A DNA stretch of 64,000 nucleotides from the NCBI RefSeq assembly GCF_014257025.1, contig NZ_JACMSF010000015.1:94956-158955 (forward strand), in the 5' to 3' direction. Positions 37,518 through 46,531 of this stretch are shown piece by piece. The translations under genes and the position numbers were made by a program. Below the pieces are notes generated by a model. That model saw only the letters and a list, made by a program, of their open reading frames with translations. It did not search any database and had not been told where the DNA came from. The stretch's first letter is position 1. Each line of letters begins with the position of its first letter. The DNA comes from Streptomyces cupreus. Lineage in GTDB: Bacteria; Actinomycetota; Actinomycetes; Streptomycetales; Streptomycetaceae.

Positions 37518-38056
37518 ATGCGACACCCCCCGCGTTCAGTACTTTTAGCCGTCGCCGGAGCGGTCAATCTTGTCACGGGCATGACCATTCCGGGCACCGT
37601 GAAGGTCACCAACGACGCGGCCGCGCTGAGCGGTTGGAGCCTCGGCTTCGACTTCGCGGCCGGACAGAAGGTCAGCCAGGGCTGGGAGGCGCGACCGCCA
37701 CGACCACCCAGGCGTGGCAGTGCCGGCGGGACGGCGGCACCTGCCCCGGCATCGGCTACGAGGTGGCCGGGATGCAGGACCTGTCGACGCGGTGCCCTCG
37801 ACCGGCGCCGAGAACGTGATCCTGGCCGGCGGGCTCGCCTACTCGAACGACCTCAGCCAGTGGCTGACGTACAGACCCAGTGATCCCACGGGCAGTCTCG
37901 CCGCGGCATGGCACGTCGACAACTGGCGGGAACTCCACGCTCGCCCCCGTCGCGGCCCAAGTGCCGCTGGTGGTGGTGGAGATCGGGGAGAACACCTGCG
38001 GCTGGGACTGCTCCTCCGGTCCCGCGCTGATCACCTGCGCGCCCTCCATCAGTAAC
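37518..38056 (+). pseudogene. Decayed GH5 cellulase with CBM2 remnant
   Basis: Three pieces in shifting frames are visible: an N-terminal CBM2-like part (TVKVTNDAAALSGWSLGFDF, AAGQKVSQGWEA), a middle part VILAGGLAYSNDLSQWLTYR PSDPTGSLAAAWHV near the end of a GH5 catalytic domain, and a final NSTLAPVAAQVPLVVVEIGE NTCGWDCSSGPALIT, containing the GH5 nucleophile Glu context (usually GEIGE). Most of the catalytic domain and signal cleavage region are missing, and frames change at about 37,690 and 37,925. It is not functional. Confidence 0.75.
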
Positions 38057-38085
38057 CCCGTATCGGAAGAAGGACACCCGCACTC

Positions 38086-39801
38086 ATGAGTCGTACCAGA
38101 ACAGCGATGCTCGCCGCCCTGGCGCTGGTCGCCGGGGCCTCCGGGACGGCGTTCGCCGCCGTGCCCGACGAGGTCGGCACCGCCGCCGTGCCCTGCACCG
38201 TCGACTACAAGGTGCAGAACCAGTGGGGCACCGGCTTCACCGCCGCCGTGACGGTCACCAACAACGGTGCCGCCAAGAGCAGTTGGGCCGTGAAGTGGTC
38301 GTACGCCGGCAACCAGCAGATCACCAACGGCTGGAACGCCAAGATCACCCAGAGCGGTACGGCCGTTACCGCCGCCAACGAGTCCTACAACGGCACCCTG
38401 GGCACCGGCGGTTCGGTCAGCTTCGGCTTCAACGCCTCCTACAGCGGCACCAACGCGATTCCGGCCACCTTCACCCTGGACGGCGTGACCTGCAACGTCG
38501 ACGACGGAGGCGGCGGCACCGACCCGGACCCGGACCCGCAGCCGGGCACCCGCGTGGACAACCCGTACTCCGGTGCCAAGGTCTATGTGAACCCCGAGTG
38601 GTCCGCCAAGGCCGCCGCCGAGCCGGGCGGCAGCCGGATCTCCAACCAGCCGACCGGTGTGTGGCTCGACCGGATCGCCGCCATCAACGGCGTCAACGGC
38701 GGCATGGGTCTGCGCGACCACCTCGACGAGGCCCTGACCCAGAAGGGCAGCGGCGAACTCGTCGTCCAGCTGGTGATCTACAACCTGCCCGGACGCGACT
38801 GCGCCGCCCTCGCCTCCAACGGTGAGCTCGGCCCGACGGAGATCGGCCGGTACAAGACCGAGTACATCGATCCGATCGCCGCGATCCTCGCCGACCCGAA
38901 GTACGCCTCGCTGCGGATCGTCACCACCGTCGAGATCGACTCGCTGCCCAACCTCGTCACCAACACCGGCAGCCGCCCGACGGCCACTCCCGAGTGCGAT
39001 GTGATGAAGGCCAACGGCAACTACATCAAGGGCGTCGGCTACGCGCTGAGCGAGCTCGGTGACGTGCCCAACGTCTACAACTACGTGGACGCCGGCCACC
39101 ACGGCTGGATCGGCTGGGACGACAACTTCGGCGCCTCCGCCAACACCTTCAAGGAGGCGGCCACCGCCGAGGGCGCAACGGTCAACGACGTCCACGGCTT
39201 CATCACCAACACGGCCAACTACAGCGCCCTGAAGGAGAACAACTTCACCATCAACGACAACGTGGCCGGCAAGTCCGTCCGCGAGTCCAAGTGGGTCGAC
39301 TGGAACCGGTACGTGGACGAGCTGTCCTTCGCCCAGGCCTTCCGCAACCAGCTGGTCTCGGTCGGCTTCAACTCGAACATCGGCATGCTGATCGACACCT
39401 CCCGCAACGGCTGGGGCGGCTCCGCCCGGCCCGCAGGACCCGGGGCGGCGACCTCCGTCGACACCTACGTCGACGGCGGCCGCTACGACCGCCGCATCCA
39501 CATCGGCAACTGGTGCAACCAGTCCGGAGCCGGCCTCGGCGAGCGCCCGCAGGCCGCCCCGGCGACCGGGATCGACGCCTACGTGTGGATGAAGCCGCCG
39601 GGCGAGTCCGACGGCTCCAGCAGCGCGATCCCGAACGACGAGGGCAAGGGCTTCGACCGGATGTGCGACCCGACGTACACGGGCAACCCGCGCAACGGCA
39701 ACAACATGTCCGGCGCCCTGCCGAACTCGCCGCTGTCCGGCCACTGGTTCTCCGCCCAGTTCCAGCAGCTGATGCAGAACGCCTACCCGCCGCTGTCGTA
39801 A
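38086..39801 (+). CDS. Secreted cellobiohydrolase, GH6 with N-terminal CBM2, 571 aa
   Basis: A signal peptide (RTAMLAALALVAGASGTAFA) leads CBM2 (VPCTVDYKVQNQWGTGFTAA to TFTLDGVTCNV), a Gly/Asp/Pro linker, and a GH6 catalytic domain: GAKVYVNPEWSAKAAAEPGG, ELVVQLVIYNLPGRDCAALA, LRIVTTVEIDSLPNLVTNTG, VYNYVDAGHHGWIGWDDNFG, IHIGNWCNQSGAGLGERPQA and DAYVWMKPPGESDGSS. It degrades cellulose from the non-reducing end. The ATG follows GAAGGA. Its own promoter is not obvious; the upstream pseudogene region carries the nearest CebR-like box. Confidence 0.92.
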   Translation: MSRTRTAMLAALALVAGASGTAFAAVPDEVGTAAVPCTVDYKVQNQWGTGFTAAVTVTNNGAAKSSWAVKWSYAGNQQITNGWNAKITQSGTAVTAANESYNGTLGTGGSVSFGFNASYSGTNAIPATFTLDGVTCNVDDGGGGTDPDPDPQPGTRVDNPYSGAKVYVNPEWSAKAAAEPGGSRISNQPTGVWLDRIAAINGVNGGMGLRDHLDEALTQKGSGELVVQLVIYNLPGRDCAALASNGELGPTEIGRYKTEYIDPIAAILADPKYASLRIVTTVEIDSLPNLVTNTGSRPTATPECDVMKANGNYIKGVGYALSELGDVPNVYNYVDAGHHGWIGWDDNFGASANTFKEAATAEGATVNDVHGFITNTANYSALKENNFTINDNVAGKSVRESKWVDWNRYVDELSFAQAFRNQLVSVGFNSNIGMLIDTSRNGWGGSARPAGPGAATSVDTYVDGGRYDRRIHIGNWCNQSGAGLGERPQAAPATGIDAYVWMKPPGESDGSSSAIPNDEGKGFDRMCDPTYTGNPRNGNNMSGALPNSPLSGHWFSAQFQQLMQNAYPPLS

Positions 39802-39813
39802 GCGGCTGACCCC

Positions 39814-39842
39814 GCCGGGGCCCGGGAGTGCCGGGCCCCGGC
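39814..39842 (+). terminator. Terminator after GH6
   Basis: GCCGGGGCCCGG (39814-39825) and CCGGGCCCCGGC (39831-39842) form a 12-bp stem with a 5-base loop. Confidence 0.85.
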
Positions 39843-39933
39843 GCAGGTCGCTTTTGCGGTTACGGCAACGTCGATTGCCTCCCGACGGTGCGTCGGCGCA
39901 CGCTGGCGGCACCCGGAGGAGAGGCTGGCCACC

Positions 39934-40821
39934 ATGGCGCACGAACACGCACACAAGCACGCGCACCACCACGACCACACCGACATCGACTGGGCCGAGA
40001 TGGCCGAGCACCTTCAGACCCAGGCCGAGCTGTACACGCCGCTGACCGAGCACGCGCTCGCCTGGCTGGGCGGAAAGCAGTCCGAGCCGGGTCTGATCGT
40101 CGACGCGGGCAGCGGCCCCGGCGTCGTCTCCTGCATGCTCGCCGACGCCTTCCCCGGCGCCCGGGTCGTCGCCGTCGACGGCTCCGAGCCGCTGCTGGAG
40201 CGGGCCCGCGCCCGCGCGGAGCGGCTCGGCGTCGCGGACCGATTCGGCACGATCGCCGGTGACCTGCCGGATGCCATGGCCGACCTGGACTACCCCGCCG
40301 ATCTGATCTGGGCCAGCCAGAGCCTGCACCACCTCGGCGATCAGCAGGCGGCCATCGCCGCGTATGCCTCGCGGCTGGCTGTCGGCGGGACCCTTGCCCT
40401 CGTGGAGGGCGGTTTGCCGACTCGCTTCCTGCCGCGGGACTTCGGCATCGGGCGGCCGGGGCTTCAGGCGCGGATCGACGCGGTGCAGGAGGACTGGTTC
40501 GCCGAGATGCGGGCCGCTCTGCCGGGCAGTGTTTCCGTGTCTGAGGACTGGCGTGCGCTCATGGCTGCCGCCGGCTTGAAGCCCACGGGTACTCGTACCT
40601 TCCTGCTGGATCTGCCCGCGCCTGCGCCCGACCGGGCTCGTGCCGTGGCCGCCGCCACGTTCGGGAGGTTCCGGGAGATGTTCGGGGAGGCGCTCTCCGC
40701 GGAGGATCGGGGCACGCTTGATCGGCTGCTTGATCCGGACGACAAGGCGAGCGTGCACCATCGGCCGGATCTGTTTCTTCTGGCCGCCCGCACAGTCCAC
40801 ACCGCGGTCCGCACGGCCTGA
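39934..40821 (+). CDS. SAM-dependent methyltransferase with His-rich N-terminus, 295 aa
   Basis: Residues 3-15 carry EHAHKHAHHHDH, eight histidines likely to bind a divalent metal. The class I methyltransferase domain follows: GLIVDAGSGPGVVSCMLADA (motif I), VVAVDGSEPLLERARARAER (motif II) and DLPDAMADLDYPADLIWASQ SLHHLGDQ (motif IV). The substrate is unknown; a link to metals is only inference. ATG at 39934 follows GGAGGAGAGG. The next gene is convergent with 12 bases between. Confidence 0.85.
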   Translation: MAHEHAHKHAHHHDHTDIDWAEMAEHLQTQAELYTPLTEHALAWLGGKQSEPGLIVDAGSGPGVVSCMLADAFPGARVVAVDGSEPLLERARARAERLGVADRFGTIAGDLPDAMADLDYPADLIWASQSLHHLGDQQAAIAAYASRLAVGGTLALVEGGLPTRFLPRDFGIGRPGLQARIDAVQEDWFAEMRAALPGSVSVSEDWRALMAAAGLKPTGTRTFLLDLPAPAPDRARAVAAATFGRFREMFGEALSAEDRGTLDRLLDPDDKASVHHRPDLFLLAARTVHTAVRTA

Positions 40822-40833
40822 CGCCGCCCCCGC

Positions 40834-42210
40834 TCAACAGCCCCCTGGCCGGGCATGCACCGTGATCCGCGCACCCTGGAGCTGTCGGGTGCCGCACTCC
40901 ACGAAGTACCGGTCCAGCACCCGGCGCTTCGTCATCTCCTGGGTGGTCCGGTCGAGGGGCTGCCCGGCGGGGTCGGCGACCGCGACGACGCGTTCCGTCG
41001 CGAGCAGCCGGACGCGGATTTCTGACGCGGGTACCTCCGTGCCGTACAGCGTGTGCGAGGTGGCCGGGCTGTCCTTCAGGGCCAGGTCGCGCATGCCGTG
41101 CAGGGCTCCCGGGTCGGTCAGGGTCCAGACGCGGCGGCGGGACGGCATGAACACGATCGCGTCGGCGTCGGTCTGCCCGATGGCCTGTGCGATGGCGGTG
41201 ACGTTGTCCGTGCGGCTCTGGGGTGTGCGCAGGTCCAGGGTGATCGGCAGTACCGCTGCCACGGCGGTCCCCGCGGCGGTCAGCCGGATCACGGGCCGCT
41301 TGCGGAGCAGCCGGTCGAGTGCGGCGCCGACCAAGAGCGCCGTGCCGAGGTGGCCGTAGAGGACGTAACGGTCGACGTACAGCGGCTTGATCAGGGAGAG
41401 CAGCAGGAGCAGGAGGGCGGGCAGGATCAGCAGGGGGAGGGCGAGTCTTGGCAGGGGGCCCTTGACCAGTACGGCGCACCCGATCCCGAGCAGGGTCACC
41501 CCGGCGAAGCCGAGCACTGCCCCCGCGCCGGGCCCGCCGATCCACCCGACCTGCTCCGACTGGCCCATGCTCAGCACGGCGAGCGGGGCGAGGCCGGCGC
41601 CGACCGCGAGGGTTACCGTGATCCCGGCGCGGCGGGGCAGGGCGACCAGATGCGCGAGGGCGGCGAGCACCGCGAACTCGTGCAGCAGGCAGGCGGTCAG
41701 CAGTACGGCCCCGTACCCCGCCCAGGCCCGGCGGCTCCCCGACCGCACCGCGCCGAGCAGCAGATACGACGCCCAGGCGACCAGCGCGCACACCAGCGCG
41801 TAGCTGCGGCCCTCCTGCGCGTACCGCTGCACCGGCGGCAGGAGCGCGAACACGATGCCGGCGAGCAGCCCGGCCCGGGGTCCGGCGAGTCGGTGCCCGA
41901 GCAGTGCGACGAACCCGCTCGCCGCGGCGGCCGCCAGTACGGAGGGCAGCCGCAGCACCAGCAGAGGGTCCAGGTCGCCGGACACCTGGAACAGGCCGTG
42001 CATGAACAAGTAGTACAGGCCGTGCACGGCGTCGGCCTCGGCGAGTGTCCCCACGAGGTCGGGCAGCGAGCGCCGCGCCATGTCGTACGTCACCGCCTCG
42101 TCCCGCCACAGGCTGCCGCCGCGTCTCATGCCCCACAGACCGAGGGCGAGGCAGAGGACGACGGGCAGGAGGACCGCGGTGGCGGAGGTGCGCGGCGCGG
42201 GCCGTATCAC
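40834..42210 (-). CDS. Polytopic GT39/ArnT-like glycosyltransferase, 458 aa
   Basis: About ten transmembrane segments, and the usual GT-C acidic motif early: GMRRGGSLWRDEAVTYDMAR. Other marks are QRYAQEGRSYALVCALVAWA and IKPLYVDRYVLYGHL. These enzymes use polyprenyl-phosphate sugars at the outer membrane face. The frame is open to an ATG at 42414, but that start overlaps the divergent gene's start and would run through an inverted repeat; the GTG at 42210 is more likely. The C-terminal 160 residues form a soluble extracytoplasmic domain (DTITLDLRTPQSRTDN-like). Confidence 0.75.
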   Translation of the reverse strand: MIRPAPRTSATAVLLPVVLCLALGLWGMRRGGSLWRDEAVTYDMARRSLPDLVGTLAEADAVHGLYYLFMHGLFQVSGDLDPLLVLRLPSVLAAAAASGFVALLGHRLAGPRAGLLAGIVFALLPPVQRYAQEGRSYALVCALVAWASYLLLGAVRSGSRRAWAGYGAVLLTACLLHEFAVLAALAHLVALPRRAGITVTLAVGAGLAPLAVLSMGQSEQVGWIGGPGAGAVLGFAGVTLLGIGCAVLVKGPLPRLALPLLILPALLLLLLSLIKPLYVDRYVLYGHLGTALLVGAALDRLLRKRPVIRLTAAGTAVAAVLPITLDLRTPQSRTDNVTAIAQAIGQTDADAIVFMPSRRRVWTLTDPGALHGMRDLALKDSPATSHTLYGTEVPASEIRVRLLATERVVAVADPAGQPLDRTTQEMTKRRVLDRYFVECGTRQLQGARITVHARPGGC

Positions 42211-42328
42211 GCGGGCGCGTGGGGGCCTTGAGGGCAGGAGGACGGGCTCGGGTACGTGTGCGGTGGCGATGGCCGGCTCCGGTGCGTGACGGGAGGGGTG
42301 TGCACCGACGAGTCCAGACGTCAGCGGG

Positions 42329-42362
42329 TTGTTGGGCAGCCCCGATCCGCGGTGCCCAACAA
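42329..42362. promoter_or_regulatory. Inverted repeat between divergent genes
   Basis: TTGTTGGGC (42329-42337) and GCCCAACAA (42354-42362) form a 9-bp dyad with a 16-base spacer. A further TTGTTAGC at 42378-42385 resembles one arm. It lies 51 bases upstream of the nSTAND gene, which itself carries an HTH and so may be autoregulated. Confidence 0.6.
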
Positions 42363-42412
42363 TTCGCCGGGGGCCGGTTGTTAGCTTTGTCGGGGGAACG
42401 GGGGAGGCAGGC

Positions 42413-45400
42413 ATGGGGCGCCGGGAGAAACCACTGGACCCGGGGGAGGGTCCGGTACAGCGGTTCGCTCACGAACTGCGCAAGCTGCGCGACGAGACGG
42501 GCGGTCTGACCTACCGCGCGATGGCGGAGCGCGCGGGCTACTCCGCGCCGACCCTGGCCGCGGCGGCGGGCGGTGAGCGGCTGCCGTCGCTCGCGGTGCT
42601 CACGGCGTATGTCACCGCGTGCGGTGGCGATCCGGAGGAGTGGGCGCGGCGGTTGCGGGAGGCCGTCGCGGAGGCGCACACCCCAGACGAGGGCGTCGGC
42701 CCCTATCCGGGCCTCGCCCGCTTCGAGACCGGCGACGGGGAGCACTTCCACGGCCGGGACGACCTGATCGGCGAACTCGTCCGGCTCACGGCCCGGACCC
42801 GGTTCGCGGCGGTCGTGGGGGCGTCCGGCAGCGGCAAGTCCTCACTGCTGCGGGCCGGTCTGGTCCCCGCCCTGCGCGGCACGGACGGTGACCGGCCGGC
42901 GGTCATCCGGCTGCTCACCCCGGGCCCCCATCCGGCCAAGACCCACCAGGAGTTGTTCACCCCGCACGACGGAGTCGGTGACACCCTCCTCGTCGTCGAC
43001 CAGTTCGAGGAGCTGTTCACCCTCTGCACCGAACCCGGCGAACGGGACCGCTTCCTCGGCCAGTTGCTCACCGCGACCGACCCCGCCTCCCGGCTGCGCG
43101 TGGTGATCGCCGTCCGCGCCGACTTCTACGGCCGCTGCGCCGAGCACGGTCCGCTCGCCGAGGCCCTGCGGGACGCCGCCCTCCTGGTCGGCCCGTTGTC
43201 GCCGCGTGGGCTGCGCGAGGCCGTGGTCCGGCCCGCCGCCGCGCGCCGGATGGTCGTCGAACGCGCCCTGACGGCCAGGATCGTCGCGGACGTCTCCGGC
43301 GAGCCCGGTGGACTGCCCCTGATGGCACACGCCCTGCGCGAGGTCTGGCGCCGACGCTCCGGCAAGGCCCTCACCCTCGCCGCCTACGAGGCCATCGGCG
43401 GAGTCCACGGCGCCGTGGCGCACACCGCCGAGGCGGCCTACGCCCGCTGCACCCCCGCCGAGGCCGCCGCGGCCCGGGCACTGCTGCTGCGGTTGGTACA
43501 GCCCGGCGACGGCACCGAGGACACCCGGCGGCCCGTCGCCCGGGCGGAGCTGGACGCCGACGAGACGACGACCCAGGTACTCGAACGCCTGGTACGTGAC
43601 CGCCTGTTGACCGTGGACGGCGACACCGTCGAGCTCGCTCACGAGGCCCTGATCGGCGCCTGGCCCCGACTGCGCGGCTGGGTGGAGGAGGACCGCGACC
43701 GGCTGCGTCTGCACCGGGGACTCACCGAAGCCGCCCACGCCTGGGCCGACTTGGGCCGCGACGCGGGCGCGCTGTACCGGGGGATACGGCTGACTGAGGC
43801 GAGGGAGACCTTCGGCGACGGTTCCGAACTGAGCCGCCTGGAACGCGACTTCCTGGCCGCCGGCGTCGCCGCCCACGAGGACGCCCGCCGTTCCGCGGCT
43901 CGGGCGGCCCGCCGCCTGCGCGCGCTGACCGGCGCCCTCGCGGTACTGCTCTGTCTGGCGGTGGTCGCGGGCGTGGCCGCCTGGCGGCAGAGCGGGGTCA
44001 GTTCCCGGCAGCGCGACGAGGCCGAGGCCCGCCGGGTGGCCGCACTCGCGGACACCCTGCGCGCCACCGAACCGCGCACCGCGATGCGCCTCGCCCTCGC
44101 CGCCTGGCGCACCGCCGACCTGCCGGAGACCCGCACGGCGTTGCGCACGGCGGCGGCCCAGAGCGAACAGGACGCCTTCGTCCAGCCCGAGGAGGGCGGC
44201 CGTGCCCTGAACGCGCCGGCGTGGCACAGCAGCGACGGGCGGATCCTGACAACCGCCGTGCACGACAGGGCCGTTCAGTGGGACGTGCCGGAACACCGGC
44301 GGCTGCGGTCGGTGCCGCTGGAAGGGCTGTCCGAGGGCGTGGTCGATGTCAGCGCGGACGGACGCCTGATCGCCTACCGCACCCCCGGCCGCCGGGAAGG
44401 CCTGGTGATCGCCGGTCTGACGGACGGCAGCACGTACCGCCTGCCGACCGGCCCCTGGACCGACACCGACGTCGCGTTCGGGCCCAGCGGAAAGACGCTC
44501 GTCCTACGGCGGCTCGACCACGGCTCGGCCGACGGCCGGGCCACGCTGGAGGTGTGGGACGTACGCCGGGAGCGGATGCTCATGCGCTACGACCGGGGCG
44601 ACGACGACGGAGCCCTGCCCGTGCTCAGCGCCGACGACCGGCACCTCGCCTGGTGCGCGCGGGACGGGCAACGCCTGCGGATCCTCGATGTCGCCGAGCG
44701 GCGGCTGGTGACCGGCGAGGCGTCCCCCGCGACCCAACGCGCCGTGTGCCAGGGCGAGCTCACCTTCACCTCCGACCAGCTGGCCGTGGCGTCCGGAACC
44801 CCCGAGGGGGTCGTGACCTGGGACTTCCGGGCCGGGCGTGAGCGTCCCCCGCTGCCGATCGCGGGTGGTGCCAACAGCGTGGAGTTCGCCGGAGACTATG
44901 CCCTGGCGTGGGGTCCGGGCAGTCTCACCGTGTGGCGTACGGACCTGCCGGAGCCTTCCGACGGAGGCCCGCGCGAGCCGCTGCTCGCTCTTTCGCCCGC
45001 CTCCTCGGCGATCGGCGACATCCGGCTCGACCTGGGCGGCGGAGTGCTGCGCTTGAGGGAGGGCGGCCGGACCAGCGTCGTACGGACCTACTCGCTGCAC
45101 GGATTGGCGGGGCGGACGTGGACGGACGACAGGGCCGCGGCACGTGACGAGATCGGTGGCCGGACGCTGGCCGTCCTGGGGCGCATCGCCCTCACGGCGG
45201 AGGGCGCGGTGGTCGACGCCTCAACGGGCGGGAAAATCAAGGGAGTCAAAGGGGTCACTGACGAGGACTTCCTGCGCGCCGCCGCCTTCAGCCCCGACGG
45301 CCGCCATCTCGTCGCCGAGGATTCGACGGGGCGACTGACTCTGTGGGACGCCCGCACCTGGCGCCGGGTCGCCGTCCTGCGAGCCGCGGCCTCCACCGTC

Positions 45401-45724
45401 CACCGTGCCGCCTTGGCGTTCTCCGCCGACGGCTCGCTCCTCGCGGCCGGTGCGCCCGACGGATCCGTGCAGGTGTGGGAGACGGCCACGCCCGCGCTCA
45501 AGCCGGCCACCCTCCCGGCCGGAGACGGCCCGCTGGTCGGCCTCGCCTTCACCTCCGGCGAGGTGCGGATCACCAGTGCTCATCTGCCCGCGAGAAACCT
45601 CCCGTTGGCGCCCGAGCGCGCCGCGACCGAGGTGTACGCGCGAGCCGCTGGCGGGGCGAGCGAGGCGGAGTGGCGCCGCCACCTGCCCTCGGTGCCGTAC
45701 CGGAAGACCTGCGGCGGGGCTTGA
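42413..45724 (+). CDS. XRE-HTH nSTAND NTPase with WD40 repeats, 1103 aa
   Basis: N-terminal XRE-like HTH (EGPVQRFAHELRKLRDETGG, LTYRAMAERAGYSAPTLAAA), then an nSTAND1 NTPase: PYPGLARFETGDGEHFHGRD, Walker A GASGSGKSS (136-144), Walker B TLLVVDQFEELF, and a helical arm with ELAHEALIGAWPRLRGWVEE. A transmembrane helix around residues 503-524 (ALTGALAVLLCLAVVAGVAA W) separates it from an external or peripheral WD40/propeller region (residues about 600-1080) with DGRLIAYRTP and FSPDGRHLVAEDSTGRLTLW. Such STAND proteins sense a ligand and oligomerise; they are common in Streptomyces and some act in defence. Length is full. Confidence 0.85.
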   Translation: MGRREKPLDPGEGPVQRFAHELRKLRDETGGLTYRAMAERAGYSAPTLAAAAGGERLPSLAVLTAYVTACGGDPEEWARRLREAVAEAHTPDEGVGPYPGLARFETGDGEHFHGRDDLIGELVRLTARTRFAAVVGASGSGKSSLLRAGLVPALRGTDGDRPAVIRLLTPGPHPAKTHQELFTPHDGVGDTLLVVDQFEELFTLCTEPGERDRFLGQLLTATDPASRLRVVIAVRADFYGRCAEHGPLAEALRDAALLVGPLSPRGLREAVVRPAAARRMVVERALTARIVADVSGEPGGLPLMAHALREVWRRRSGKALTLAAYEAIGGVHGAVAHTAEAAYARCTPAEAAAARALLLRLVQPGDGTEDTRRPVARAELDADETTTQVLERLVRDRLLTVDGDTVELAHEALIGAWPRLRGWVEEDRDRLRLHRGLTEAAHAWADLGRDAGALYRGIRLTEARETFGDGSELSRLERDFLAAGVAAHEDARRSAARAARRLRALTGALAVLLCLAVVAGVAAWRQSGVSSRQRDEAEARRVAALADTLRATEPRTAMRLALAAWRTADLPETRTALRTAAAQSEQDAFVQPEEGGRALNAPAWHSSDGRILTTAVHDRAVQWDVPEHRRLRSVPLEGLSEGVVDVSADGRLIAYRTPGRREGLVIAGLTDGSTYRLPTGPWTDTDVAFGPSGKTLVLRRLDHGSADGRATLEVWDVRRERMLMRYDRGDDDGALPVLSADDRHLAWCARDGQRLRILDVAERRLVTGEASPATQRAVCQGELTFTSDQLAVASGTPEGVVTWDFRAGRERPPLPIAGGANSVEFAGDYALAWGPGSLTVWRTDLPEPSDGGPREPLLALSPASSAIGDIRLDLGGGVLRLREGGRTSVVRTYSLHGLAGRTWTDDRAAARDEIGGRTLAVLGRIALTAEGAVVDASTGGKIKGVKGVTDEDFLRAAAFSPDGRHLVAEDSTGRLTLWDARTWRRVAVLRAAASTVHRAALAFSADGSLLAAGAPDGSVQVWETATPALKPATLPAGDGPLVGLAFTSGEVRITSAHLPARNLPLAPERAATEVYARAAGGASEAEWRRHLPSVPYRKTCGGA

Positions 45725-45783
45725 CTTCGAGAACGCTCCAAGTGATGAACTCCCCCTCACCGAACAACAACAGGGGGGTAACC

Positions 45784-46485
45784 ATGACCGACTCTCCGGT
45801 CGCGCTCATCACCGGCGGCGGCAGTGGTATCGGGGCCGCGGCCGCTCGGCAGTTGCTGGATGCCGGGCACCGGGTGGCCGTCACCGGCCGTGGGGAGGCT
45901 CGGCTGCGTGGCTTCGCCGAGGAACTCGGGGAGCCCGAGGGGCTGTTGACGATCGTCGGGGACGCCTCGGACTACGAGCCGATCAAGGGCGCGGTGGAGA
46001 CCACGCTGAAGGAGTTCGGGCGGATCGACACGGTCGTCGCCAACGCCGGTATCGCCACCCATGACTCGGTCGCCGAGGGAGACCCGGCCGGCTGGTCGGA
46101 GATGATCCTGACCAACGTCCTCGGACCGGCGCTGCTCATCCGCGCCTCGATCGACGCCCTGAAGGAGACCCGGGGCCGGATCGTGCTGATCGGCAGTGTC
46201 GCCGGGTTCGTGCACACGCCGGGCAACCTCTACGGCGCGACCAAGTGGGCGGTGACCGGGCTCGCCGAGAACACCCGCCGTGAGGTGACCGAGTGGGGCG
46301 TCGGCGTCACACTGATCGCGCCGGGCCGGGTGGAGACGCCGTTCTGGGACAGCTACGGCAGCCTGCCGCCGGGGCATCTGCTCACCGCCGACCAGCTCGC
46401 CGACTCGATCGTCTGGGCGATCCGGCAGCCGCACGGAGTCGACGTCAACACCGTCGTCGTACGGCCCATCGGGCAGCCCAACTGA
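45784..46485 (+). CDS. Short-chain dehydrogenase/reductase, 233 aa
   Basis: Rossmann fold TGGGSGIG (10-17), NAG (86-88), and catalytic Ser137, Tyr149 and Lys153 in VLIGSVAG and LYGATK. NADP is suggested by TGRGEARL after strand two. The substrate cannot be deduced. ATG at 45784 with GGGGGTAACC upstream; there is 60 bases between it and the nSTAND stop. A convergent reductase follows. Confidence 0.88.
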   Translation: MTDSPVALITGGGSGIGAAAARQLLDAGHRVAVTGRGEARLRGFAEELGEPEGLLTIVGDASDYEPIKGAVETTLKEFGRIDTVVANAGIATHDSVAEGDPAGWSEMILTNVLGPALLIRASIDALKETRGRIVLIGSVAGFVHTPGNLYGATKWAVTGLAENTRREVTEWGVGVTLIAPGRVETPFWDSYGSLPPGHLLTADQLADSIVWAIRQPHGVDVNTVVVRPIGQPN

Positions 46486-46531
46486 CCTGCGGGGGCGGCC
46501 CGTTGGACCGGGCCGCCCGCGGCGGAGTGAG

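Noticed and set aside
42211..42414. N-terminal extension of the glycosyltransferase to an ATG at 42414
   Set aside because: The start would overlap the divergent gene's start codon, lacks a ribosome site and runs through an inverted repeat.
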